Positions 51,731 through 60,538 of a stretch of 64,000 nucleotides of DNA are shown piece after piece (within the stretch, counting starts at the first letter, position 1; each line of letters starts with the position of its first letter). This DNA comes from JAKIYB01 sp964590255. Lineage in GTDB: Bacteria; Armatimonadota; Hebobacteria; CAIYQO01. The stretch lies in NCBI GenBank assembly GCA_964590255.1, contig CAZPYA010000006.1:22722-86721 (forward strand), written 5' to 3'. A program made the position numbers and the translations under genes. The notes beneath the pieces are model-generated. The model worked only from the letters and a program-made list of their open reading frames with translations. It searched no databases and had not been told where the DNA came from.

Positions 51731-52939
51731 TTATGGATTGGTGCCCACCGCAATGCCGTATTTGCCTCCCAGGAACTGCTCGACTTTCTGCCGGTCAGCC
51801 GTTGAGAGCACGCTATCGTAGCACACAACTTCGGCAATGTCGCCATTCCAGTTATTGCCAATGGTCATGGCTGTGGTGTTTTTGGTCGCCGCCCATTGTA
51901 CTTCAGCGATGAAGAGGTTGTTGATGCCACTGGGCTGGATAAACACATCCCAACCACCGCCGCCGGGCTGAATATTCCCCGAGGTTTGCGCGATGGCGGC
52001 ACTGCCATTCTGGCGAATCCAGGTGGTGCCATATGTCGCTGGCTGGTCAACCGCCATGGGGGTCAGCGCGGTCGTCGTGCCGCCACCGAGGAGGCGTAGA
52101 CCTTGCGCTGTGGCATCGAGCAAGTAGATATAGCTCCCGTTATTAGTGAAAGGGCTCGCGGCAAACTTACAGACGATGAAGGCCGTACGCACCGATGTCG
52201 CCTTGCTTAATGTGTAGGAGTTGCCGGCGCCGCCGGTGAAATTGATATAACCGAAGTTGGCATTTTCCGCGTATTTGGGTCCCGTTCCGGTGAGCGTGGC
52301 GTTCGCGCCTTTCGTGCTGTTATCGGTCCAGGTGGCTACTGCCGAGCCAACAATTCCCGCACCATCACCCAATAACCAGAGCGAGTTGCCAGCGGTGACC
52401 GGTAACGGCGTCGGCGGCAGCTTCGGCGATGGCGGGGCATCCGTTGCGGTCACGTGGCCATCCACAAAACACACGAGCGCCTTGTTGGAGTGACGGAGGG
52501 TGATATCGGCGGCTTTGAAGGCGACATTGGCATAGGTCACACCGTTGAAGGCCTTCTCCTTGATGCCGTCGGCAAGAAGGCCCGAGCCGGAGGGATCAGT
52601 AATATCACCCAATGCGACACTTCCGCGGTTTGCGTAAAACACGTAGCCGTTGGCTTGTGCATTGGTGCTCGGGCACTTCAGTACGCCTTTCGGCTGGGCG
52701 ATCTGACTCCAGACCGTGGCATACGCCGGCATCGTTTCATCATAGTCTTGTACATACATCATGATGGCCAGCCCGAGCTGGCGCTGGTTGTTCATGCACG
52801 TCGATTGACGGGCTTTTTCGCGAGCTTTCGCGAACACGGGAAATAGAATGGCGGCGAGGATCGCGATGATCGCGATGACGACAAGCAACTCGATGAGGGT
52901 AAACCCTCGAGAGCGAGCACGTAGGGGGATACTCAGCAT
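51731..52939 (-). CDS. Large pseudopilin-like protein with LamG-type C-terminus
   Basis: The 402-aa product has the prepilin leader 'RARSRGFTLIELLVV' (cleavage after Gly) and the 'FPVFAKAREKARQSTCMNNQRQLGLAIMMYVQDYDETMPAY' head. It closes with 'KALVCFVDGHVTATDAPPSP' near residue 170. After a Pro-rich linker, residues about 190-400 form a LamG/concanavalin-like jelly roll: 'GIVGSAVATWTDNSTKGANATLTG', 'YINFTGGAGNSYTLSKATSVRTAFIVCKF', 'IAEVVCYDSVLSTADRQKVEQFLGGKYGI'. The last motif is characteristic of LamG domains in bacterial surface proteins. Likely exported by the pilus/type II pathway as a glycan- or protein-binding unit. Own promoter and terminator. Confidence 0.88.
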   Translation of the reverse strand: MLSIPLRARSRGFTLIELLVVIAIIAILAAILFPVFAKAREKARQSTCMNNQRQLGLAIMMYVQDYDETMPAYATVWSQIAQPKGVLKCPSTNAQANGYVFYANRGSVALGDITDPSGSGLLADGIKEKAFNGVTYANVAFKAADITLRHSNKALVCFVDGHVTATDAPPSPKLPPTPLPVTAGNSLWLLGDGAGIVGSAVATWTDNSTKGANATLTGTGPKYAENANFGYINFTGGAGNSYTLSKATSVRTAFIVCKFAASPFTNNGSYIYLLDATAQGLRLLGGGTTTALTPMAVDQPATYGTTWIRQNGSAAIAQTSGNIQPGGGGWDVFIQPSGINNLFIAEVQWAATKNTTAMTIGNNWNGDIAEVVCYDSVLSTADRQKVEQFLGGKYGIAVGTNP

Positions 52940-52998
52940 TGCAGTTCCTTTCTTTACGGTAAGATATGGATGAACCTATCCAAAGATAGATAGAAACC

Positions 52999-53027
52999 AT
53001 TGTAAGCCCCTCCCCACCCCGCGTCAA
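52999..53027 (-). promoter_or_regulatory. Promoter of the second pseudopilin gene
   Basis: On the minus strand TTGACG (53027-53022), a 17-base spacer, TACAAT (53004-52999), 60 bases before the start codon. The pseudopilin gene at 15.9 kb uses the same -35 box. Confidence 0.7.
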
Positions 53028-53369
53028 GTAGGCTGGTGTAATAGGGTACCGAAATATCCCATCACCTTCTTGTCGCGAGATGGCGGTGCTTGGTTTGATG
53101 TGTGCGAGGTGAAGAATTGATCTGTGTTCCACCCGATCACCCGTTCCGCAGGTTATCAAAGGTCCATGTTGGGACAACTGGTTCCGCCGGCTGTTGACCG
53201 GCCGAAAGCATGCCCGACACTGGACCACCGCTGGGGTAGTGTCCGGCCTGCTCCATGCCCGGCTGCCGCAGCCAGGCATGGACATACACCGGCAAATCGT
53301 ATGCCTGACGTCCTGCTTCCGCTCCGTAACAGCGGGATTTCGCGTGCCACTGCCGATATTGCATACAGA
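53028..53369. other. Gap between truncated gene and pseudopilin promoter
   Basis: No intact gene. A minus-strand frame at 53137-53364 (75 codons, ending 'PAEPVVPTWTFDNLRNG') has protein-like composition and may be a remnant. It matches nothing I recognise. Confidence 0.4.
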
Positions 53370-53738
53370 CTACTGAGATTGTTTGTTCTCTACCGCCACC
53401 TCACTCGCCGGCTGCTTGAAGCCCTTCGCCACCGCTTTCAACGTGTAGGTGACGGTGGCATTGGCGGGCAGGCCGCCGCGGAACCAGATATCGGCCGTGT
53501 GCACGCTGCCGTCCGGATGCGTCGTCACGTTGCACGCCTGCATCGGCACAGCGGCGCCGTCGGCGGCGTAGAGCGCCATGAGGCCGGGATAAAGCTGCTT
53601 CGGGGCGCAGATGACGGGCCGGTGCACCACCTCGGGTTGCCAGGCGCAGCCCAGGCATTCTGTCAACACGATGGGGACATCCGCGGCGACCAGCGAGGCG
53701 CAGGCGGCCAGCAGTAGCATGGCGACGGCGATCTTCAT
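53370..53738 (-). pseudogene. Truncated paralogue of the 1200-aa lyase-like protein
   Basis: The 122-aa product starts at ATG 53738 with signal peptide MKIAVAMLLLAACASLVAA. It aligns over its whole mature length with residues 20-120 of the 1200-aa protein: LTECLGCAWQPEVVHRP versus LEEHLGYAWQADLVHRP, then YPDGSVKSADVWFRTDLPA versus HPDGSVHTADIWFRGGLPA, and SVTKGF versus AVAKGF. It then stops after 'ENKQSQ'. It is thus the signal peptide plus first domain of a much larger protein. It may be a decayed duplicate, or a deliberate single-domain secreted binding protein. The pseudopilin gene lies between the two paralogues. Confidence 0.7.
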
Positions 53739-54025
53739 GGAAGGGGTCCTTCCGGGGTGGTGATACCGCCATTGTACCATAACCGGCGGCGATGTCCAGA
53801 CGAGCCGTGCCCGCTCGAAAACTGTCCCCTGCCATTCCGGCTATTGACGATCATGAAATTTCCTTAACACGACGGAAGGAAGTCATCCCCCGGTTCACGA
53901 AAGTAATATTCCCAGGCGATTGCTCACGGGAGCTCCCCGGCCTGGGGCGCGCAATTCCACTGAGATTTCCCCGTCGGCGTTTACTCGTTTCGATACACGG
54001 GCACAAGCGGCAAGGAGTTTGATGC

Positions 54026-55672
54026 ATGGCAAAATTTGTTTTTGTGACAGGCGGGGTGGTCTCTTCACTGGGCAAAGGACTCACGACAGCCTGTCTGGGC
54101 CGGTTGCTGCGCGACCGGGGCTTTTCGGTTTTCATCATTAAAATCGATCCGTATCTGAACGTGGACGCGGGCACGATGAACCCGCACCAGCACGGCGAGG
54201 TGTTCGTCACCGACGACGGCGCGGAAACCGACCTGGATCTGGGGCACTACGAGCGCTTCGTCGACATCAACCTCAGCGCCGACTCCAGCATCACCACCGG
54301 CAAGGTCTATGACGCGGTGATCCGCAAGGAGCGCCACGGCGACTACCTGGGGCAGACGGTGCAGGTGATCCCGCATATCACCAATGAGATCAAAGACCGC
54401 ATCAAGAAGGTCGCTGCGGACACCGGCGTAGACGTGGTGATCGTGGAGATCGGCGGCACGGTGGGCGACATCGAGAGCCAGCCCTTCCTGGAAGCCATCC
54501 GCCAGATGCGGAAAGACGAGGGGTACGAGAGCACGCTGTATCTCCACGTAACGCTGGTGCCGCAGGTGGGCCCGGCGGGCGAGGCGAAAACGAAACCCAC
54601 CCAACACAGCGTGCGCGACCTGCGCAACATCGGCATCCATCCGGATATCCTCGTCTGCCGCACCAAGTCGCCGCTGTCGGCGGAAATGCGCGAGAAGATC
54701 GGGCTCTTCTGCGACGTGCGCACCAATGGCATCATCGAAAGCGCCGACACCCCCACCGTCTACGCGTTGCCGCTCATCTTTGAGGAGCAAGGCCTGGCGG
54801 CACAGGTGCTGGAGCATTTCCGCATGCCCGATCCGGGCGCCGATCATTGCGACTGGCAGGACGTGGTGGCGCGCGTGTTGAGCCCGAAGCACGAGGTGAC
54901 CATCGCTCTCGTCGGCAAGTATATGGGCCTCAGCGACGCCTACATCAGCGTGTATGAAGCGCTGCGCCACGGCGGCGTGGCCAACCAGGCGACGGTAACC
55001 ATCCACTGGGTGGACGCGGAAGAGATCGAGGCGCTGGGCGCGGAGACGCTGCTGCACCGCGCTGACGGCATTCTGGTGCCCGGCGGCTTTGGCGACCGCG
55101 GCATCGAAGGCAAAATCCAGGCGATCCAGTACGCCCGTGAACAGCACATCCCCTTCCTGGGACTATGCCTGGGCATGCAGTGCGCGGTGATCGAATACGC
55201 GCGCAACGTGGTGGGCTGGGCGGACGCCACCAGCATGGAGTTCAATCCCGCCTCGCCGCACCTGGTCATCGACCTGATGCCCGAACAGAAAATGGTGAGC
55301 GACATGGGCGCCACCATGCGCCTGGGCTTGTATCCCTGCAAAGTCATCGCCGAAACGCTGGCCGCGCGCTGTTACGGCGCGCCGCTGGTGCAGGAGCGCC
55401 ACCGCCACCGCTACGAGGTGAATAACGATCTCCGCCCGACTATCGAGGCCGCGGGCATGGTCTTCTCCGGCACCTCGCCGGACGGCCGGCTGGTGGAGAT
55501 CGCCGAACTGCCCCACCACCCGTTCTTCATCGGCTCACAGTTCCACCCGGAATTCAAATCGCGCCCCAACCGCGCCCACCCTTTCTTCCGCGAATTCGTG
55601 AAGGCCGCCGTCTCGGTACACGAGCCACAGCAAGTGCTGGCCGAGTTGGTGCCGGTGGAAGAGGCGGTGTAG
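54026..55672 (+). CDS. pyrG: CTP synthase
   Basis: The 548-aa product makes CTP from UTP, ATP and glutamine. Residues 1-267 form the amidoligase domain: 'KFVFVTGGVVSSLGKGLTTACLGRLL', 'IKIDPYLNVDAGTMNPHQHGEVFVTDDGAETDLDLGHYERF', 'VVIVEIGGTVGDIES', 'CRTKSPLS'. Residues about 290-545 are the class-I glutaminase: 'PGGFGDRGIEGK', nucleophile Cys in 'LGLCLGMQCAVIE', and the His/Glu pair in 'SQFHPEFKSRPNRAHP'. Length is normal. The start at 54026 has AAGGAG ten bases upstream. A 150-base leader precedes it, without a recognised regulatory element. Confidence 0.97.
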   Translation: MAKFVFVTGGVVSSLGKGLTTACLGRLLRDRGFSVFIIKIDPYLNVDAGTMNPHQHGEVFVTDDGAETDLDLGHYERFVDINLSADSSITTGKVYDAVIRKERHGDYLGQTVQVIPHITNEIKDRIKKVAADTGVDVVIVEIGGTVGDIESQPFLEAIRQMRKDEGYESTLYLHVTLVPQVGPAGEAKTKPTQHSVRDLRNIGIHPDILVCRTKSPLSAEMREKIGLFCDVRTNGIIESADTPTVYALPLIFEEQGLAAQVLEHFRMPDPGADHCDWQDVVARVLSPKHEVTIALVGKYMGLSDAYISVYEALRHGGVANQATVTIHWVDAEEIEALGAETLLHRADGILVPGGFGDRGIEGKIQAIQYAREQHIPFLGLCLGMQCAVIEYARNVVGWADATSMEFNPASPHLVIDLMPEQKMVSDMGATMRLGLYPCKVIAETLAARCYGAPLVQERHRHRYEVNNDLRPTIEAAGMVFSGTSPDGRLVEIAELPHHPFFIGSQFHPEFKSRPNRAHPFFREFVKAAVSVHEPQQVLAELVPVEEAV

Positions 55673-55728
55673 GGGACGCCCCCTCACCTCCTGCTTCCTC
55701 TCAACGAGGAGAGGGGCACGATATATTG

Positions 55729-55760
55729 AAAACAGCGAGCCGGGCATCTGCCCGGCTCGC
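55729..55760 (-). terminator. Terminator of the metF-rex operon
   Basis: A 12-bp perfect stem GCGAGCCGGGCA (55735-55746) with 55749-55760 and a two-base loop. On the minus strand a U-rich stretch follows (A-run 55729-55732). It may also stop pyrG transcription from the other side. Confidence 0.75.
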
Positions 55761-55787
55761 GTCAGCTTCACAGGATGGAGAATGGCG

Positions 55788-56441
55788 TCAGGCGTCCGCT
55801 TCGTCCGCCTGCGCCGAGGGGGGCAAGTAGTAGCAGAGGATCTGCAGCTCCTGGGTCAGATCGACGTTGCGCACGGCCACGTCGCGCGGGGCGGTGATGC
55901 GTGTGGGCGCGAAGTTGAGGATGGCGCGCACGCCGCTCTTCACCATCTGGTCGGCCACCATCTGCGCCGCGGGGGCGGGGGTGGTGATGATGCCGATCTC
56001 CACGTGCATGGTCGCGTTGATCTCGGGCATGTGCTCGATGTCGAGGATCTCCAGGTCCCAGATGCGGCGACCGATCTTGCTGAAGTTGTTGTCGTAAATG
56101 GCCACGAGCTGGAAGCCGGACTCGTGCAGCCCGGTGTAGCCGGCCAGCGCCGTGCCCAGGTTGCCCGCGCCGACGATCATGACCGGCTGGTTACGGTCCA
56201 GCCGCATGATGTGGGCGATGCGGTCGGCCAACGGGGTGACGGCATACCCGAGGCCGGGTTTGCCGAACTCGCCGAAGTAGGACAGGTCTTTGCGCACCTG
56301 CCCGGAGCTGATGCCGGTGCGGGTTTCGATGTCGGCGGACGACAGCGTCGCCAACCCTTCGATCTGCGCGAGCCGCAGGCTGCGCAGGTAGAGGGCCAAT
56401 CTGGCGATGGTCGGCTCAGGCACCGCACGATGCAACGGCAC
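55788..56441 (-). CDS. rex: Redox-sensing transcriptional repressor Rex
   Basis: The 217-aa product starts at GTG 56441 behind a strong AGGGAGGA. Residues 1-75 are the winged helix ('PEPTIARLALYLRSLRLAQIEG', 'TRTGISSGQVRKDLSYFGEFGKPGLGY'). Residues 80-205 are the Rossmann domain with 'VMIVGAGNLGTALAGYTGLHESGFQLVAIYDNN' for NAD(H), and 'AILNFAPTRI'. Rex binds DNA when NADH/NAD+ is low and represses fermentation and respiration genes. It follows metF by 19 bases and is probably co-transcribed with it. No full Rex operator (TTGTGAA-N4-TTCACAA) was found in the window. Confidence 0.96.
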   Translation of the reverse strand: MPLHRAVPEPTIARLALYLRSLRLAQIEGLATLSSADIETRTGISSGQVRKDLSYFGEFGKPGLGYAVTPLADRIAHIMRLDRNQPVMIVGAGNLGTALAGYTGLHESGFQLVAIYDNNFSKIGRRIWDLEILDIEHMPEINATMHVEIGIITTPAPAAQMVADQMVKSGVRAILNFAPTRITAPRDVAVRNVDLTQELQILCYYLPPSAQADEADA

Positions 56442-56460
56442 GGCAATTCCTCCCTGTGAT

Positions 56461-57393
56461 TTATTCAGCCGGCGCCGGCTCCGCGATGATGGGGCGCGGC
56501 AGCAGGCCGGCGCGCTCGGCGATGACCGGGATGACCTTTTCCCAGAATACCGGCATCAGGTGAATCCCCGACACGCCGGGGATTGCGCGCACTTCCTCGA
56601 TGGTTTCCAGCGCAATGGCCAGGCCTTCCGCTTCGGGGTCGGCGGCGCCGCGCATACGCTGCAGCATCGCCTCGGGCAGCGTCACGCCGGGCACGTCGCC
56701 ATACATGCGCTCAGCCATCTTCACCGACTTCAGCGGGGTGATGCCTACGAGCACCTTCACGCGCTCGAAGAGGCCCAGATCGCCGACCTGCTGCATAAAC
56801 GCCTGCAGGCGCGGCACGTCGAAGGTGCATTGCGTCTGGATGAAGCGCGCGCCGGCGTCGGCCTTTTTCTGCACGCGGATGGGACGGTACTCCAGCGGCG
56901 GGGCGAAGGGGTTCTCCACCGCGCCCACGAAGAGCTGCGGCGGCACCTTGATGGGGTCGCCGTTAAAGAAGACGCCGTCATTCGTCATGCGCGCGGCGGT
57001 CTGCAGCCAGGTGATGGAATCCAGGTCGTAGACCGGCTTGGCCATGGCGTGGTTGCCGTTGCACGGATGGTCACCGCTCATGCACACCACATTGCGGATG
57101 CCCAGCGCGGCGAGGCCGAGCAGATCGCTCTGCAGGCCGATGCGGTTGCGATCGCGCACGGTCATCTGCACCACCGCCTCCACGCCTTCCTGCTGCACCA
57201 GGACGGCGGCGGCAACGCTGGAGATGCGCACCATGGCGGTCTGGTTATCGGTGAGATTGATGGCGTCCACTGCGCCGCGCATGGCGGCCACGTGCCGGCG
57301 CACCACGTCGGCATCGGCGCTCATCGGCGGGCCAATCTCGCCGGTCAGCACAAAATGCCCGGCTTCCAGTAAACGCTGCAGATGACTGCTCAT
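56461..57393 (-). CDS. metF: Methylenetetrahydrofolate reductase
   Basis: The 310-aa product starts at ATG 57393 (GAGGCGATT upstream). The FAD-binding (beta/alpha)8 barrel pattern is clear: 'HFVLTGEIGPPMSADADVVRRHVAAM', 'DAINLTDNQTAMVRIS', 'VVQMTVRDRNRIGLQSDLLGLAALGIRNVVCMSGDHP', 'ARFIQTQCTFDVPRLQAFMQQV', 'VLVGITPLKSVKMAERMYGDVPGV'. It is the short bacterial form that makes methyl-tetrahydrofolate for methionine synthesis or C1 metabolism. The 'GDHP' and 'TQCTFD' pattern resembles the acetogen/actinobacterial branch more than E. coli MetF. No MetV-like partner is adjacent. First gene of the metF-rex pair. Confidence 0.93.
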   Translation of the reverse strand: MSSHLQRLLEAGHFVLTGEIGPPMSADADVVRRHVAAMRGAVDAINLTDNQTAMVRISSVAAAVLVQQEGVEAVVQMTVRDRNRIGLQSDLLGLAALGIRNVVCMSGDHPCNGNHAMAKPVYDLDSITWLQTAARMTNDGVFFNGDPIKVPPQLFVGAVENPFAPPLEYRPIRVQKKADAGARFIQTQCTFDVPRLQAFMQQVGDLGLFERVKVLVGITPLKSVKMAERMYGDVPGVTLPEAMLQRMRGAADPEAEGLAIALETIEEVRAIPGVSGIHLMPVFWEKVIPVIAERAGLLPRPIIAEPAPAE

Positions 57394-57688
57394 AATCGCC
57401 TCGATGGAAAAAAAGTTGCGGGCCTGCTCCCAGCATTGTGAAAAATTGTACAGGCGCAGGCAAGTCGGTGTCAAGGCAACGGGCGGTGAATAATATTTTT
57501 TCGGCACTTTTAACGAATGAAAGGGTTTTTCGACTGGTAAGCGAAGTAGAAATGTGTCAGGAAGAAATACGGGTATCGCGCCGCGTTGTGCTCGGTAGAT
57601 AGCGTATACCATGCGATAATATCGCAGCCTGATTCGTGAGAAACCCGTCCGCGTCGCCTTTGCATGGTTTCTCCGGGGGAGGATTGTC

Positions 57689-59362
57689 ATGGGATTCCAG
57701 GAGTTTCTGGCGAATTTTAAACGAAACATGGAGCTGTCCGCGTTGAAAATGCAGTTGCGCGCCGCATCTGAGGGTGAGCGCGAAGCCGCTATCCGTGAGT
57801 TAAGCAACACCGGCCTGCCGGAAATGGTGGATCCCATCATCAAGCGGCTCAGCGACCTTAGTCCGGGCGTGCGCCGCGCCGCCGCCACCGCGCTGGGCGT
57901 GCTGGGCGATGTCCGCGCCGTCGAATCCCTCGTCCTCGCCTTAAAAGATACCAAGTATAATGTGCGCCGCGCGGCGGTGGCTTCGCTGGGCCAATTAGGC
58001 AGCGCGCGCACAATCGAACCGCTGGTCGGCGCGCTGAAAGACCCGGACCAGGACGTGCGCAAGCTGGCGTTTGAAGGTTTGGTGCGCCTGGGTGCGCCGG
58101 CCACGCCGTCGCTGCTCGCCTGCCTGCAGGCCAGCGAAGAGAACGTGCGCCAGGACGCCATCCGCGCGCTGGGCGTCATCAAGGCTCCGGAGGCGATCGA
58201 GCCGCTGGTGGCGATGCTGAAGCACGGCCAGGCCGACGCGCAGCTCGCCGCGGAGGCGCTGGACGCGCTGAACTGGCGGCCAATGAACCCGGCGGAGCGC
58301 GTGCTGTTTGCCTTCACCCGCGGCCGCTACGACGACCCGGTGAGCGACGGCGCCGCGGCGGTGGAACCGCTCATCGCCGCCCTCGCCGACAATAAAGTGG
58401 TGGTGCGCCGCTCGGCGGCGCGGGCGCTGGGCCTCATCGGCGACCAGCGCGCCGTGGTGCCGCTCATCGGCCTGGTGAAGGATGACCACCCGGAGGTGCG
58501 CGAGAACGTCTATCGCGCGCTGGGCGAACTGGGCGACGAGCGCGCGCTGGATGCGCTCATCGTCGGCAACAACGATGATAATCTGGAGGCGCGCGGCGCC
58601 GCCGTCACCGCGCTGGGCGCGTTGAAGCACCCGCGCGCCCTGGAAGCGCTGATGGCCAGCGCGCGGCACGGCGACAACCACATCCGCGGCTCCGCCATCG
58701 AGGCAATGGGGGCGATCGACGACCCGCGGGTGATCGAGCCGCTGGTGAACGCCCTCACCGACAAGCGCCACAACGTGCGCAAGGCGGCGGCGGACGCGCT
58801 GGTGAAGCAGGGGGGTTCAATCGTGGAAGCGCTGCTGCCGGCGCTGAACAGCGCCGACGAAGTGGCGCGCGCCTCGGCGGCGGAGACGCTGGGCCAACTC
58901 GCCGACCCCAGCGCCGTGCCCTCGCTCCTCGGCACGCTGCACGACAAGGCAGTCTCCGTGCGCAAGGAAGCGGCGAAGGCGCTGGGCAACATCCGCGACG
59001 GCCGCGCCATCGATGCGCTGGCCGGCACGCTCAATGACGAGAATCCCGACGTGCGCGGCGCCGCCGCCACCGCCCTGGGGCAAATCGGTGATGGTCGCAT
59101 CGTTCCCGTCCTACTGGAGAAAGTCGCCGACCTGCGCATCGCCGCGCTGGTGACGGATGCCCTGGCCGCGATGCTCGCCACCAACAGCCGCTCGCTGGCA
59201 GTGGACGACTTGCAGGTCATCGCCCGCTTCGCCGATCTGCAATACGAAACGGTGGAATACGACGCGCTCATCGGCAACGTGCCGGTCAAGCACGATCTGG
59301 ACACGTCGCAACTGGTGCAGGCAGCCCTGAACGAGCTGACGCGGCGGGGCGTGCGAGCGTAG
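57689..59362 (+). CDS. Cytosolic HEAT/PBS-lyase-repeat protein
   Basis: The 557-aa product starts at ATG 57689 (GGGGGAGGA upstream), without signal peptide. After a short charged N-terminus ('FQEFLANFKRNMELSALKMQLRAASEGERE') it holds about fifteen HEAT-like repeats of 31 residues ('VRRAAATALGVLGDVRAVESLVLALKD', 'VRGAAATALGQIGDGRIVPVLLEKV'). The final 70 residues leave the repeat pattern ('ADLQYETVEYDALIGNVPVKHDLDTSQLVQAALNELTRRG'). Likely a scaffold. Related in fold, not in location, to the secreted HEAT protein at 37.7 kb. Confidence 0.88.
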   Translation: MGFQEFLANFKRNMELSALKMQLRAASEGEREAAIRELSNTGLPEMVDPIIKRLSDLSPGVRRAAATALGVLGDVRAVESLVLALKDTKYNVRRAAVASLGQLGSARTIEPLVGALKDPDQDVRKLAFEGLVRLGAPATPSLLACLQASEENVRQDAIRALGVIKAPEAIEPLVAMLKHGQADAQLAAEALDALNWRPMNPAERVLFAFTRGRYDDPVSDGAAAVEPLIAALADNKVVVRRSAARALGLIGDQRAVVPLIGLVKDDHPEVRENVYRALGELGDERALDALIVGNNDDNLEARGAAVTALGALKHPRALEALMASARHGDNHIRGSAIEAMGAIDDPRVIEPLVNALTDKRHNVRKAAADALVKQGGSIVEALLPALNSADEVARASAAETLGQLADPSAVPSLLGTLHDKAVSVRKEAAKALGNIRDGRAIDALAGTLNDENPDVRGAAATALGQIGDGRIVPVLLEKVADLRIAALVTDALAAMLATNSRSLAVDDLQVIARFADLQYETVEYDALIGNVPVKHDLDTSQLVQAALNELTRRGVRA

Positions 59363-59466
59363 GAATCCCCCTCATTTCATCGCATAATAGCTGATAATAT
59401 TTATCATTTAATCGCTTAATTCCCACGTCGGCATCAATAAATACTGAAATATTTCATCCGCATGTA

Positions 59467-59495
59467 TTGCCAGTCAACCAAAGCGGTGCTATACT
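59467..59495 (+). promoter_or_regulatory. Promoter of the M23 peptidase gene
   Basis: TTGCCA (59467-59472), 17-base spacer, TATACT (59490-59495), extended by TG at 59487-59488. Transcription would start near 59502 and include the structured leader. Confidence 0.6.
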
Positions 59496-59519
59496 GATGT
59501 TGTTACGAAGCCCCACGGA

Positions 59520-59593
59520 CCCTGGAACCGGGCGCGGTGCTTCCCTGGCACAGAATCTCTCTCCTCCACCCATTGGAGCGCCCGGTTTCAGGG
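59520..59593 (+). promoter_or_regulatory. Structured 5' leader (three-way-junction-like) of the M23 peptidase gene
   Basis: A 16-bp closing stem (59520-59535 with 59578-59593, one G-U pair) encloses GTGC/GCAC and CTCC/GGAG hairpins, ending five bases before the start codon. It could be a cis-regulatory RNA. It does not match the c-di-AMP, c-di-GMP, TPP or cobalamin consensus as I know them. Confidence 0.45.
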
Positions 59594-59597
59594 TATT

Positions 59598-60485
59598 ATG
59601 TTTGGTAACATGCGTACCATCCTCTATACCCTATCCCTGTTCACCCTGCTGGCGGCTGTGCCGTGGCTGGTCGGCGCGCGCCGGGCGGCAGCGCAGCCGG
59701 GCGTCACCATCGCGCTGGCATCGGCGCGCGTGCCGCAAGGCGGATCGCTCTTCGTGACGGTGACCGCTCCCGGCGCCGCGGCGGTGACGCTGACGCACGG
59801 GACGGCGGAGTATCCGGCGGCGCTGGACGCGGACGGCTGCTGGACGGTGGTGGTGCCGGTGTGGATGGAGACCGGCGCCGGCGCGCAAGCGCTGACGGCC
59901 ACCGCGCAGATCGACGGCACGGCCATCCAGGCGCAAACCGTCTTCACCATCACCTCGCGCGCCTTCCCCACCCAGCGCCTGCGCATGGCGCGCAACCAGG
60001 CGACGAAATACGAGTCGCCGGGGGTGGCGGACGAGTACCGCCTCATCGGCGCGGCACTGCGACGCACGCTGCCGCGCGCCTGGACGGGCGCCTTCCCGCT
60101 GCCGGCGAAAGGCCGCCTTTCCACTCGCTACGGCACCCAGCGCTACCGCAACGGCGAAAAGGTCAGCATCCATAAGGGCATCGACATCGCCGCGCCGGCG
60201 GGCACGCCGGTCTATGCCGCGAACGACGGCATGGTGACGCTGCGGCGCGACTTTGACTTGCACGGCCGCACACTGGTGGTCCATCACGGCGGTGGGGTGG
60301 CGGGGTTGTACCTGCACCTGCGCGACTTCGGCGTCAGCGAGGGGCAGCGGGTGAAGAAGGGGCAGCTCATCGCCCGCATGGGCAGCACTGGCGTCTCCAC
60401 CGGCGCGCACCTGCACTACGCCCTCTATGCCCATGGCGTGGCCATTGACCCGCTGTTGCTGACGGCGGTGCCGGCGGGGTGGTAA
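59598..60485 (+). CDS. M23-family (LytM) murein endopeptidase, secreted
   Basis: The 295-aa product starts at ATG 59598; ATG 59610 (MRTILYTLSLF) is an alternative. A signal peptide runs to about residue 33 (ending 'AAAQ'). Residues 35-120 are an Ig-like domain ('PQGGSLFVTVTAPGAAAVTL'). The M23 metallopeptidase domain covers about 165-290: zinc ligands His and Asp in 'HKGIDIAAPAGTPVYAANDGMV', 'HHGGGVAGLYLHLRDFGVSEGQRVKKGQLIARMGSTGVSTGAHLHYAL' with the HxH motif. It should cleave peptidoglycan cross-bridges. The gene has a strong promoter and a highly structured leader. Confidence 0.93.
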   Translation: MFGNMRTILYTLSLFTLLAAVPWLVGARRAAAQPGVTIALASARVPQGGSLFVTVTAPGAAAVTLTHGTAEYPAALDADGCWTVVVPVWMETGAGAQALTATAQIDGTAIQAQTVFTITSRAFPTQRLRMARNQATKYESPGVADEYRLIGAALRRTLPRAWTGAFPLPAKGRLSTRYGTQRYRNGEKVSIHKGIDIAAPAGTPVYAANDGMVTLRRDFDLHGRTLVVHHGGGVAGLYLHLRDFGVSEGQRVKKGQLIARMGSTGVSTGAHLHYALYAHGVAIDPLLLTAVPAGW

Positions 60486-60508
60486 AGACGAGGAAGGTGT
60501 AAATGATA

Positions 60509-60538
60509 GCACTGTATGGAAGCCGACCGCAGTCGCGC
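60509..60538 (+). repeat. REP sequence 1 (3' side of the transposase gene)
   Basis: Thirty bases that are the inverted counterpart of 61193-61222 (one mismatch) and, more distantly, 61127-61156. Contains a CGAC-x4-GTCG hairpin. The transposase stop codon begins in it. Confidence 0.8.

Noticed and set aside
53137..53364. 75-codon minus-strand frame as a real small gene
   Set aside because: No ribosome site, no recognisable motif, next to a truncated gene; more likely a remnant or chance frame.
57436..57453. TTGTGAA before metF considered as a Rex operator
   Set aside because: Only one half-site; the second half does not match TTCACAA in either spacing.
59502..59597. M23 leader considered as a ydaO-type c-di-AMP riboswitch
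   Set aside because: The conserved GGGUGAAU and GAACCCGUCAGCUAACC-type segments are absent.
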